Assembly: GCF_001857965.1 (NCBI RefSeq)
Contig: NZ_CP017774.1
Location: 1,240,001 to 1,304,000, forward strand
Direction of reading: 5' to 3'
Length of the DNA: 64,000 bases
Source: Flavobacterium commune
GTDB taxonomy: Bacteria; Bacteroidota; Bacteroidia; Flavobacteriales; Flavobacteriaceae
Shown piece by piece: positions 54,683-62,451 of the stretch (positions within the stretch are counted from its first letter, which is position 1; each line of letters starts with the position of its first letter). Below the pieces are notes generated by a model. The model did not search any database. It was not told where the DNA came from and saw nothing but the letters and a program-made list of their open reading frames with translations. The translations under genes were made by a program, and so were the position numbers.

Positions 54683-55291
54683 ATGAAATCGATTACAATT
54701 AAAGGATCAGAAAGAGAAAGCGTGGGCAAAGTTGCTACTAAAGCCTTACGTAATGCTGGAGCGGTTCCTTGCGTGTTATACGGAGGAGATCAACCAGTTC
54801 ATTTTTCAGCAGAAGAAAAAGCATTCAAAAACTTGGTTTACACTCCAAACGCTCACACAGTTGTGATCGAATTAGAAGGAAAATCATTCAATGCAATTTT
54901 ACAAGACATCCAGGTTCACCCAGTTTCTGACAAAATCTTACACATTGACTTTTTTCAATTGTATGACAACAAAGAAATCACTATTGAAGTTCCTGTAAAA
55001 ATTATTGGTAACTCTAAAGGAGTTATGGCAGGTGGAGATTTACGTATCAACAACCGTAAATTAAAAGTTAAAGCTTTACCAAAAAATCTACCGGATTTCG
55101 TTGAAGCTGACATCACTCCTCTTGACATGGGTAACAAATTATATGTTACTAAAGTACCTACTCCAGACTTCAAAATCATGCACCCAGATAACACAGTTAT
55201 TTGCCAAGTGAAGATGTCTCGTGCGGCTATGAAAGCAGCTCAAGAAGCAGCAAAAGCAGCAAAAGCTCCTGCAAAAGGAAAGAAAAAATAA
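54683..55291 (+). CDS. rplY: 50S ribosomal protein L25 (general stress protein Ctc type)
   Basis: 5S rRNA-binding ribosomal protein with an L25 domain (about 1-95: [32 protein letters not shown]) and a TL5/Ctc C-terminal domain (about 100-180: [37 protein letters not shown]). It ends in an Ala/Lys-rich tail. The length of 202 aa is typical of the long form. It is downstream of prs, the usual arrangement prs-rplY-pth in many bacteria. Confidence 0.96.
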   Translation: MKSITIKGSERESVGKVATKALRNAGAVPCVLYGGDQPVHFSAEEKAFKNLVYTPNAHTVVIELEGKSFNAILQDIQVHPVSDKILHIDFFQLYDNKEITIEVPVKIIGNSKGVMAGGDLRINNRKLKVKALPKNLPDFVEADITPLDMGNKLYVTKVPTPDFKIMHPDNTVICQVKMSRAAMKAAQEAAKAAKAPAKGKKK

Positions 55292-55308
55292 TTTTTTTTC
55301 ACTTATAC

Positions 55309-55344
55309 AAAAAGCATCAATCGAAAGGTTGGTGCTTTTTTTTT
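55309..55344 (+). terminator. Terminator after rplY
   Basis: Stem AAAAAGCATCAATC / GGTTGGTGCTTTTT (two G-U pairs) with a GAAA loop and a long T run, 18 bp after the stop. Confidence 0.85.
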
Positions 55345-55416
55345 GAAACAAATGTCAATAACACAAAATCAATTGCAATGTAAAATAAGTTAATTATTGA
55401 AATTGACATTTGAACC

Positions 55417-55444
55417 TTGTAATTGAAATTTATAGTTATTTTTG
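55417..55444 (+). promoter_or_regulatory. pth promoter
   Basis: -33 TTG (55417-55419), 17-bp spacer, -7 TATTTTTG (55437-55444). The ATG at 55449 is 4 bp away, so the transcript should be nearly leaderless for that start. Confidence 0.7.
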
Positions 55445-55448
55445 CAGC

Positions 55449-56075
55449 ATGTTAAAATGGATCAACCAGTTGTTTTCACCAACAAAAACAGCAGACAAAA
55501 CAGATTATATGAAGAAATTTCTAATCGTAGGACTAGGAAATATAGGTGCCGAATACGTAAACACACGCCACAATATTGGATTTAAAGTATTGGATTATTT
55601 AGCCAAAAAAGAAAGCCTTGACTTCCAAACGGTGAAATTAGGCTCACTAGCCGAATACAAATTCAAAGGAAGAAGCTTTTTTCTTTTAAAACCCAATACT
55701 TATATGAATTTAAGCGGCAAAGCCGTACAATATTGGATGGAAAAAGAAAACATCCCACTGGAAAATATATTTGTCATTACTGACGACTTAAACCTGTCTT
55801 TTGGAACCATCCGCATCAAACCTAAAGGCAGCGATGGCGGTCACAACGGATTAAAAAACATCAATTTAGTTCTAAATACCAATCAATACACTCGTTTTCG
55901 TTTTGGAATCAGTGACGAATTCAAAAAAGGAAGACAAGTAGATTATGTACTGGGCGAATGGAACGACCAGGAAAAAGAAGCACTACCGGAGCGTTTAGAA
56001 ATAGCTTCCGAAATCATTAAATCTTTTGGAACAGCCGGCTTAGAAAATACCATGACAACATTTAACGGAAAATAA
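55449..56075 (+). CDS. pth: Peptidyl-tRNA hydrolase
   Basis: Releases peptides from stalled peptidyl-tRNAs. The 208-aa product has GLGNIGAEYVNTRHNIGF with the catalytic histidine in RHN, PNTYMNLSGKAVQYW, and the GSDGGHNGLKNI motif. Start choice: the frame is open further upstream, but a TTG at 55410 would lie before the promoter -7 box. ATG 55449 (MLKWINQLF) adds a 20-residue tail before MKKFLIVGLGN at 55509, which is a possible alternative. The predicted transcription start is at about 55450, which makes 55449 leaderless or favours 55509. Confidence 0.9.
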   Translation: MLKWINQLFSPTKTADKTDYMKKFLIVGLGNIGAEYVNTRHNIGFKVLDYLAKKESLDFQTVKLGSLAEYKFKGRSFFLLKPNTYMNLSGKAVQYWMEKENIPLENIFVITDDLNLSFGTIRIKPKGSDGGHNGLKNINLVLNTNQYTRFRFGISDEFKKGRQVDYVLGEWNDQEKEALPERLEIASEIIKSFGTAGLENTMTTFNGK

Positions 56076-56109
56076 AAAAAGGCTGGAAATTTTCTCTCCA
56101 GCCTTTTTC
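56074..56109. terminator. Bidirectional terminator between pth and the protease gene
   Basis: Stem AAAAAGGCTGGA (56076-56087) / TCCAGCCTTTTT (56097-56108) with a 9-base loop; A and T runs on both sides serve pth (+) and the convergent protease gene (-). Confidence 0.88.
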
Positions 56110-56126
56110 AATTTTAAACAAGTGCC

Positions 56127-58817
56127 TTATTTTATTATAATTTTAGCCGTCTTTTTAATTTTACCATCTAACAAGGTCACAAAATAAACTCCTGATTGTG
56201 GTTTATTTTGCAATTTAATATCCTGATCAAAACCACCGTTGTTTTGGAATTTTTCATCAAACAACCTTCTGCCCGAAGTATCATAGACTAATATTTCAAT
56301 ATCATTAGAAGTCGTACTAATGTATTTTACATTGAAATTTTCATCATTATCCATCGAACTCACTATTAAATCCTTGTTTATTTCTTCATAAGGTACTAAG
56401 GTATAGTTCTGCATACAAATTGTAACCGAAGCAGCATTCAAAAAACCGGTATCATTGGTAAAAATATCACGAATACGCAACGACCACACTCCTTGAGAAC
56501 TTTCGCCATTAAAAACACCCAAAACACCCAAAGGAGCAACACTTTGCAAAACGGTATTCCCACAAACTAAATCACCTCCGGCATCGTCAAAATTAATTTT
56601 TAAACTACTATCATTAGTTCCACAACCGTTATAAAGCAATTTGACAGCTGTAGCCTGCGGACTCCTTAACTCCATTTGAACATCGGAAAAATAGGTATGC
56701 GAAATATCCACATTGACATTGACATCAGAAACAAAAATATCCGAAGAAGGAACAGTAACATTAATATTAGCAAAATTACCCTGCTCCGGAATAGCATAAG
56801 GAAATGATGTTTCAAAATTATAAGTCTGACAATCAGACTCCACCAGATAGCCTATTGCAAATGCTTTACTATTGACTGCGTAAAAAATATTATCTGTTGG
56901 TTCAATCAAAATTCTACAAAATCGGGAAGAAACATTAGGAACAGTAATCGTTTCGGATCCATCATTAGCAACATTAGAAGCCAAAACGGTAGAAAAAGTA
57001 ACCCCATTATCCGTAGAAAGTTTGATATTTACCCTGGAAGCACCCGCTAATGAATTAGTCCCATTAACATTCCAACTAATCGTTTGATTGGTATCCTGAA
57101 ACCAGCTTAAATTATCGATATTTTGAGAAGTCACCTCAAATGGTCCTGCCGTACCACTTACATTCACAATCATTTCATCTGAAACAGTTTGCGCCAATCC
57201 TTCGGCAGCATTATCTCTGGCTGTAATCACAAAATTAAGTGTTCGGGCTACATCTGAAACCGACTCCCATCGGCTCCTTAATCTTCCGGCTAAAACATTT
57301 TCAAAACTTGGCATATACCTAACCGTTGTACTTACAGGAGGAAGAGATCGAAATAGAGGCCCATTAGTCTTTGTACTCAAAGCAACACTTGCATCACCCT
57401 CTGCTGATGTAGCCGAATCATTTTGTTCCCAGGTATAAGTTAAAGCCTTCGATGAGCCTCCCGTTCCTTTTAATACAAAGGCCGTTCCTTTAGGTATCGT
57501 ATAATCGGCACCGGCATTAACCACAGGTTCACTAGCACTAATGGTTGTAACTATCGGACAGCTCTTTGTTGCTAAATTACCCTGAATTTGACTAATACTC
57601 ACAAAAGAAAAATAATCATCCGAACGTTGTTCTACATCATAATCGGTTGTAATTCCTGCATAACCCATTATAGTAGAGCCACTTCCAGGTTCTACACTTA
57701 CTCCACTTCCTTCTATTTTATGAGAAAAAGTATGATTTGCTCCTAATTGATGTCCCATTTCATGAGCTACAAAATCAATATCAAAAGCATCGCCTCTGGG
57801 AATATTATTCGAAGGCGAAGTATAGGCACTTCCTTTTCCGGCTTCGCAAACACAGCCTATACAACCGGCATTTCCACCGCCGCCACTATCACCAAACAAA
57901 TGACCAATATCATAATTTGCGCTACCAATAACAGTTGTTAAATTATTCTGCAATTCCGGCCCCCAAAGCCCTTCAGTATCTTCATCACCCACACCTACAT
58001 CTGATGCCGAATAAGGATCAGTAGTAGCATCAGTATAAATAACGAGATTATTATTGGCTACCAAAAGTAATTTTACCGCCAAATCTCTGGTAAAAATACC
58101 ATTCACTCTGGTCATTGTATTATTCATTGCCGCCAAGGCTATTGCTACAGTAGGACTAGCACTGCCACTATGAAATTTAGCATACTCACCTGTACAGGAT
58201 AACGCCAATTTTAAAGTTCTGAATTTCTTATCACTCGACACTAATTTAGCCGTTTGATTACTTATTTTTTGGGTCAATACCAATTCTTCTTCAGTAGTAC
58301 AACTAAAAGGCAGCTGCTCTTTCAATTTACTTTTAGAATCAAAAACCACATACACATCATTATTTTCGGTGTCTTTTTCAATAAATTCTACTTGATTCCC
58401 TTTTCTGCTAATCATGGTTTGCATTCCTAATGGAGACATACTGAAATTTAAAACCGCCGTAGGATCAGTAATACCTTTTCCTGAATACGAACGAATATCG
58501 GGATATTTTGCCTGAAGTTCGGCTTCGAAATTAGAATCTTCATGAATGCTAAATTGTTCCAAAACTCCTTGAGCATTCGGAACAGTAATTTGCATCGAAG
58601 TTTTTGAAAGCGCTTTGTCCTGTAGTTGCTTAAGTTTCGCTTTTAAAACTGCTTCGTCAAGCTGAAATAAAACAACATCTTTAGGTTCTAATTTTCCTAA
58701 CAATTTAGCTGTAGCCGTAGTTGCTGAAGAATTGATTCTTTTCCAGGGTTCCTTATCCTGAGCATGAACAACCGAAATCCACAATAAAAGAAACACCAAT
58801 AGACTATTTATTTTCAT
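56127..58817 (-). CDS. Secreted reprolysin-like metalloprotease with P-domain and T9SS signal
   Basis: 896-aa exported protein (signal peptide MKINSLLVFLLLWISVVHAQ). The protease domain (about 190-420) carries the metzincin zinc motif H352-E-M-G-H356-Q-L-G-A-N-H362 and the Met-turn TIMGYAG, matching the reprolysin/M12B-like group. A fibronectin-like linker follows, then a proprotein convertase P-domain (about 690-810: DIFVSDVNVNVDISHTYFSDVQMELRSP) and a C-terminal type IX secretion sorting domain (IEILVYDTSGRRLFDEKF...GVYFVTL...KIIIK). Probably released or surface-attached through T9SS. Confidence 0.9.
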   Translation of the reverse strand: MKINSLLVFLLLWISVVHAQDKEPWKRINSSATTATAKLLGKLEPKDVVLFQLDEAVLKAKLKQLQDKALSKTSMQITVPNAQGVLEQFSIHEDSNFEAELQAKYPDIRSYSGKGITDPTAVLNFSMSPLGMQTMISRKGNQVEFIEKDTENNDVYVVFDSKSKLKEQLPFSCTTEEELVLTQKISNQTAKLVSSDKKFRTLKLALSCTGEYAKFHSGSASPTVAIALAAMNNTMTRVNGIFTRDLAVKLLLVANNNLVIYTDATTDPYSASDVGVGDEDTEGLWGPELQNNLTTVIGSANYDIGHLFGDSGGGGNAGCIGCVCEAGKGSAYTSPSNNIPRGDAFDIDFVAHEMGHQLGANHTFSHKIEGSGVSVEPGSGSTIMGYAGITTDYDVEQRSDDYFSFVSISQIQGNLATKSCPIVTTISASEPVVNAGADYTIPKGTAFVLKGTGGSSKALTYTWEQNDSATSAEGDASVALSTKTNGPLFRSLPPVSTTVRYMPSFENVLAGRLRSRWESVSDVARTLNFVITARDNAAEGLAQTVSDEMIVNVSGTAGPFEVTSQNIDNLSWFQDTNQTISWNVNGTNSLAGASRVNIKLSTDNGVTFSTVLASNVANDGSETITVPNVSSRFCRILIEPTDNIFYAVNSKAFAIGYLVESDCQTYNFETSFPYAIPEQGNFANINVTVPSSDIFVSDVNVNVDISHTYFSDVQMELRSPQATAVKLLYNGCGTNDSSLKINFDDAGGDLVCGNTVLQSVAPLGVLGVFNGESSQGVWSLRIRDIFTNDTGFLNAASVTICMQNYTLVPYEEINKDLIVSSMDNDENFNVKYISTTSNDIEILVYDTSGRRLFDEKFQNNGGFDQDIKLQNKPQSGVYFVTLLDGKIKKTAKIIIK

Positions 58818-59000
58818 GACTAGCTAATATTTAAGTCTCAAAAATAAAGCATTTTAATCAAAAATTATTCAACAAATTGGTTTTAATTAAAGTCCTAAAA
58901 CCAATTGATTTTATTGCATATTATTTGCTATTTTGTTAGAATCAACCCAAATACTTCAAAAAATAGATTAGCCATACCTTAAAATTCAAATTAGATAACA

Positions 59001-59008
59001 TAAATTTG
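59001..59008 (+). promoter_or_regulatory. -7 box of ribF
   Basis: TAAATTTG, fitting TAnnTTTG, with a weak -33 TTA at about 58979. It lies 21 bp upstream of the TTG start of ribF. Confidence 0.55.
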
Positions 59009-59029
59009 CACTACTATAAAATAATTGCT

Positions 59030-59968
59030 TTGAAGATTTTTCATTCTATAAAAGATTTCAGTTCCCCAAAAAAAACCATCCTTACTTTAGGCACCTTTGA
59101 CGGGGTTCATATTGGACATAAAAAAATACTGGAAAAAGTAATTCAAAACACTCTGGACGAAAAATACGAAAGCACTGTTTTAACCTTTTTCCCGCATCCC
59201 AGAATGATTTTACAGGAACGTTCAGAAATAAAATTACTCAATACTATTTCTGAAAAAGTAAATTTACTGGAACAATTAGGAATACAAAACCTTGTTATCC
59301 ATCCTTTTGACGAAAGTTTTTCAAGATTAACCGCCGAAGATTTTGTAAAAACAGTATTGGTTGAACAATTTAAAATTCACAAAATAATCATTGGTTACGA
59401 CCACCGTTTTGGAAGAAACAGAACCGCTGACATCAACAATTTGATTGAATTTGGTAAAAAATACAACTTTGAAGTAGAACAAATATCGGCACAGGAAATT
59501 AACGACATCTCGGTAAGTTCGACTAAAATAAGAAACGCCATTCAGGAAGGAAATATGCTTTTGGCTAACAAATACCTGGGCTATGAATATATTTTAACCG
59601 GAACAGTCAGCAAAGGAAAACAACTGGGAAGAACCATTGGTTTTCCAACAGCCAATTTAAAGATTGACGAAGATTACAAATTGATTCCCTCCAAAGGAGT
59701 TTATATCGTAAGCAGCCTAATCAACGGGCAAAAAGTATATGGCATGATGAATATAGGCCATAATCCTACTGTTGACGGCAAACATCTGTCGGTAGAAGTC
59801 CACTACCTTGACTTTGAAGACAATTTGTATGACCAAAAAATTAGCGTTTCGATTCTAAAACGCATTCGGGGAGAAGAAAAATTTGATTCCATAAGCTTAC
59901 TGAAAGAACAAATTGAGAAAGATAAAATCCAAACACTTTCTTATATCAAAGAACTGCAAACCAAATAA
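59030..59968 (+). CDS. ribF: Bifunctional riboflavin kinase / FAD synthetase
   Basis: Makes FMN and FAD from riboflavin. The 312-aa protein has an N-terminal nucleotidyltransferase with GTFDGVHIGHKKIL, FGRNRTADI and ISVSSTKIRNAI, then the riboflavin kinase domain (about 170-305) with GRTIGFPTANLK. Start: the TTG at 59030 gives MKIFHSIKDFSSPKKTI, the usual N terminus. No in-frame ATG exists before residue 60, which would destroy the first motif. An earlier TTG at 59006 lies inside the -7 box. It therefore uses a TTG start. Confidence 0.9.
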   Translation: MKIFHSIKDFSSPKKTILTLGTFDGVHIGHKKILEKVIQNTLDEKYESTVLTFFPHPRMILQERSEIKLLNTISEKVNLLEQLGIQNLVIHPFDESFSRLTAEDFVKTVLVEQFKIHKIIIGYDHRFGRNRTADINNLIEFGKKYNFEVEQISAQEINDISVSSTKIRNAIQEGNMLLANKYLGYEYILTGTVSKGKQLGRTIGFPTANLKIDEDYKLIPSKGVYIVSSLINGQKVYGMMNIGHNPTVDGKHLSVEVHYLDFEDNLYDQKISVSILKRIRGEEKFDSISLLKEQIEKDKIQTLSYIKELQTK

Positions 59969-60009
59969 AAAAACCTGAATTTTATTAAATAAACTCCTGT
60001 TTTTTACGT

Positions 60010-60017
60010 AAATTTGA
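60010..60017 (+). promoter_or_regulatory. -7 box of the first tandem membrane gene
   Basis: TAAATTTG, 55 bp before the start codon at 60073; no clear -33. Confidence 0.5.
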
Positions 60018-60072
60018 TAGACAATACCCTGTATATCAAACAATTATTTTTTAACCTTAAAAAATCAAGCGT

Positions 60073-60510
60073 ATGAAACTGCCAAAAGAATTATACAACG
60101 GAGTTATTATTTTTATAGGTATTGCTCTTTATTTTGTATTAATGGAGGTTTTACACCTTTCTAATCAATTTTTTTTAAGACTTTTTAATATCGTATTTAT
60201 CTATTACGGTGTCAATAAAACCTTAAAATCTAATTTTGTTGAAGGAAAAACCGACTTTGCTGACAATGCTATTTCGGCATTACTAACTGCATTAACAGGT
60301 GTGCTTTTAAGCATAATGGGCTTAGTAGCCTATATCTATTCTAAAGGAGGAGATTCTTATATTCAAACATTATCCGAATCATTATTGTTTGTAGGAAGCC
60401 CTTCTGTAATGACTTATAACATTTCTCTACTTTTTGAAGGAATCGTTTCGGCGGTGATTGTAACGTTTTCTTTAATGTTATATTGGAAGAAAAAATATCC
60501 GTCAGACTAA
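60073..60510 (+). CDS. Four-helix membrane protein, tandem paralogue A
   Basis: 145-aa integral membrane protein with helices at about 9-27, 30-47, 66-92 and 115-138, and short charged loops (NKTLKSNFVEGKTDF, YWKKKYPSD). It is clearly paralogous to the next gene: shared segments include NGxIIF, FYLRLLNI-type, YGVNxT, NAxSA and ISLLFEGI. I do not recognise a named family. The function is unknown. Confidence 0.78.
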   Translation: MKLPKELYNGVIIFIGIALYFVLMEVLHLSNQFFLRLFNIVFIYYGVNKTLKSNFVEGKTDFADNAISALLTALTGVLLSIMGLVAYIYSKGGDSYIQTLSESLLFVGSPSVMTYNISLLFEGIVSAVIVTFSLMLYWKKKYPSD

Positions 60511-60592
60511 AATTGTAACCCAAATTCAGCATTAAAACGTGCTGAATTTATAAAACAAACATAATCAATGCTATAATTTTAATACAACCAAA

Positions 60593-61033
60593 ATGAAACC
60601 ACCACCTAAAGAAATCACCAACGGGTTTATTATTTTCATAACTATCAGCATTTACTTTTTGCTTATGGAAGCATTCGGTCTGGCCGACTTATTTTATTTG
60701 CGCTTATTAAACATCTGTTTTGTGTTTTACGGAGTCAACAGAACCATTCAAATGAACCTTCAGGAAGGCAAGAATCAATTTGTTTCAAATGCTGTTTCTG
60801 CCATATCTACCTCAGTAGTTGGGGTTATTTTAAGCATCATCGGACTTGTTATTTACAGTTATTTACAAGGCGGAGATGCCTTTGTGCAATCTTTATCGGC
60901 AACATTTCTCTTTGGGGGCAACCCTTCAATTGATGCCTATTCTATATCCTTATTGTTTGAAGGAATCGCTTCATCAATAATTGTCACTCTTTTATTAATG
61001 CTGTATTGGAACAATCGATTTTTAACCGATTAA
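60593..61033 (+). CDS. Four-helix membrane protein, tandem paralogue B
   Basis: 146-aa membrane protein with the same four-helix layout as paralogue A and conserved NGFIIFITISIYF, YGVNRTIQMNLQEGKNQF, GGDAFVQSLSA and ISLLFEGIASSIIVTLLLMLYW. The pair is separated by 82 bp and may be cotranscribed. A role at the inner membrane is all that can be said. Confidence 0.78.
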   Translation: MKPPPKEITNGFIIFITISIYFLLMEAFGLADLFYLRLLNICFVFYGVNRTIQMNLQEGKNQFVSNAVSAISTSVVGVILSIIGLVIYSYLQGGDAFVQSLSATFLFGGNPSIDAYSISLLFEGIASSIIVTLLLMLYWNNRFLTD

Positions 61034-61243
61034 TTCCTTTTCAAACAAGATATTCAAATTTAAAATTTTCTGCCACGACCTAAGCTATAGCCAATAGACA
61101 AATAGGCGAAGCAATTACACGAATCATTAAAACAGATTGGAATTCGTGTCATTCAATTTCAATTTTGATAAGAATCAGCAACAATTAGTGTAATCTGTGT
61201 CCAACTTTTTAAAACGAATACGCTGCTTTTTAAAGCTATTGCA
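61034..61243. repeat. Degenerate dispersed repeat before bioB
   Basis: Contains the inverted pair ACACGAAT (61117-61124) / ATTCGTGT (61142-61149) and other AATT/CACGAAT-like fragments, resembling decayed copies of the CACGAATT repeats of this group. No gene seen. Confidence 0.45.
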
Positions 61244-61273
61244 TTGCCATTTTGAACAATTTGACTACTTTTG
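61244..61273 (+). promoter_or_regulatory. bioB promoter
   Basis: -33 TTG (61244-61246), 19-bp spacer, -7 TACTTTTG (61266-61273), 21 bp before the ATG at 61295. Confidence 0.65.
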
Positions 61274-61294
61274 AGCCATCAAAAAAACAATACA

Positions 61295-62380
61295 ATGAGT
61301 ATTACAAAACACGATTGGACAAAAGAAGAAATTATCGCCATATATAATAAACCTATGATGGATTTGCTATTTGAAGCAGCATCTATTCATAGAGAACACC
61401 ACGACCCAAATGTGGTTCAGGTATCTACTTTATTATCTATAAAAACAGGAGGTTGTCCGGAAGATTGTGGCTACTGCCCTCAGGCGGCTCGTTACCACAC
61501 TGGTGTTGAAGGAAACGATTTAATGTCAGTTAATCAGGTAAAAGCACAGGCTTTACGCGCTAAAGAATCGGGTTCATCCCGTGTATGTATGGGAGCAGCC
61601 TGGAGAAACGTAAAAGACGGCCCTGAATTTGATCAGGTTTTAGAAATGGTTCGTACCATTAATAAACTGGATATGGAAGTTTGTTGCACACTGGGTATGA
61701 TTACCGAAAACCAAGCACAACGTCTGGCCGAAGCCGGACTTTATGCTTACAACCATAACCTTGATACTTCTGAAGAATATTACAAAGAAGTAATTTCGAC
61801 AAGAGGATTTGAAGATCGTTTAGAAACTATAGAAAATGTTCGCAAAACCAATGTTACTGTTTGTAGCGGAGGAATTATCGGAATGGGCGAAAGTATCGAA
61901 GACCGTGCAGGTATGCTCGTTGCACTTTCTACCTTAAACCCACAACCGGAATCGGTGCCAATTAATGCCTTAGTTGCTGTTGAAGGAACTCCGATGGAAG
62001 AAGAAAAACCGGTTGAAATTTGGGAAATGATTCGTATGGTAGCTACTACTCGTATTGTAATGCCGGAAACTCAGGTACGTTTATCAGCAGGAAGAACGAA
62101 TATGAGTCGCGAAGGACAGGCAATGTGCTTTTTTGCAGGAGCCAATTCAATCTTTGCTGGTGACAAATTACTAACAACTCCTAATCCTGATGTTAACGAA
62201 GACATGAAAATGTTTGAAATGTTAGGTTTGAATCCTCAAAAACCATTTACTAAGGTTTCCCAACCAAAAACAGTTGAAGCCGCCGATTCTCAATTTGCTC
62301 CTCTGGGCGAAAAACCAAAATGGTCGCGTCCAGGACACACAATTGAGCGTAACGTAGAAGCATCTATTAAAGGAAAATAA
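61295..62380 (+). CDS. bioB: Biotin synthase
   Basis: Radical SAM enzyme that inserts sulfur into dethiobiotin in the last step of biotin synthesis. The 361-aa protein has the SAM cluster C54-x3-C58-x2-C61 (GGCPEDCGYCPQ), the YNHNLDTSEEYY motif, and ALVAVEGTPM near the C-terminal barrel. The open frame reaches a TTG at 61271, but that overlaps the -7 box, so ATG 61295 (MSITKHDW) is the start. No other bio gene is adjacent. Confidence 0.97.
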   Translation: MSITKHDWTKEEIIAIYNKPMMDLLFEAASIHREHHDPNVVQVSTLLSIKTGGCPEDCGYCPQAARYHTGVEGNDLMSVNQVKAQALRAKESGSSRVCMGAAWRNVKDGPEFDQVLEMVRTINKLDMEVCCTLGMITENQAQRLAEAGLYAYNHNLDTSEEYYKEVISTRGFEDRLETIENVRKTNVTVCSGGIIGMGESIEDRAGMLVALSTLNPQPESVPINALVAVEGTPMEEEKPVEIWEMIRMVATTRIVMPETQVRLSAGRTNMSREGQAMCFFAGANSIFAGDKLLTTPNPDVNEDMKMFEMLGLNPQKPFTKVSQPKTVEAADSQFAPLGEKPKWSRPGHTIERNVEASIKGK

Positions 62381-62396
62381 ATTCTTTTTAAAACAT

Positions 62397-62440
62397 AAAA
62401 AAATCCATTAGACTCAAAAAATCTAATGGATTTTTTATTT
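62397..62440. terminator. Bidirectional terminator between bioB and the T9SS protein gene
   Basis: Stem AAAAAATCCATTAGA (62398-62412) / TCTAATGGATTTTTT (62422-62436) with flanking A and T runs on both strands. Confidence 0.88.
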
Positions 62441-62451
62441 AAACCGGAATC

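Noticed and set aside
61271..61294. TTG start for bioB
   Set aside because: The codon lies inside the -7 box of the promoter; ATG 61295 gives the usual N terminus.
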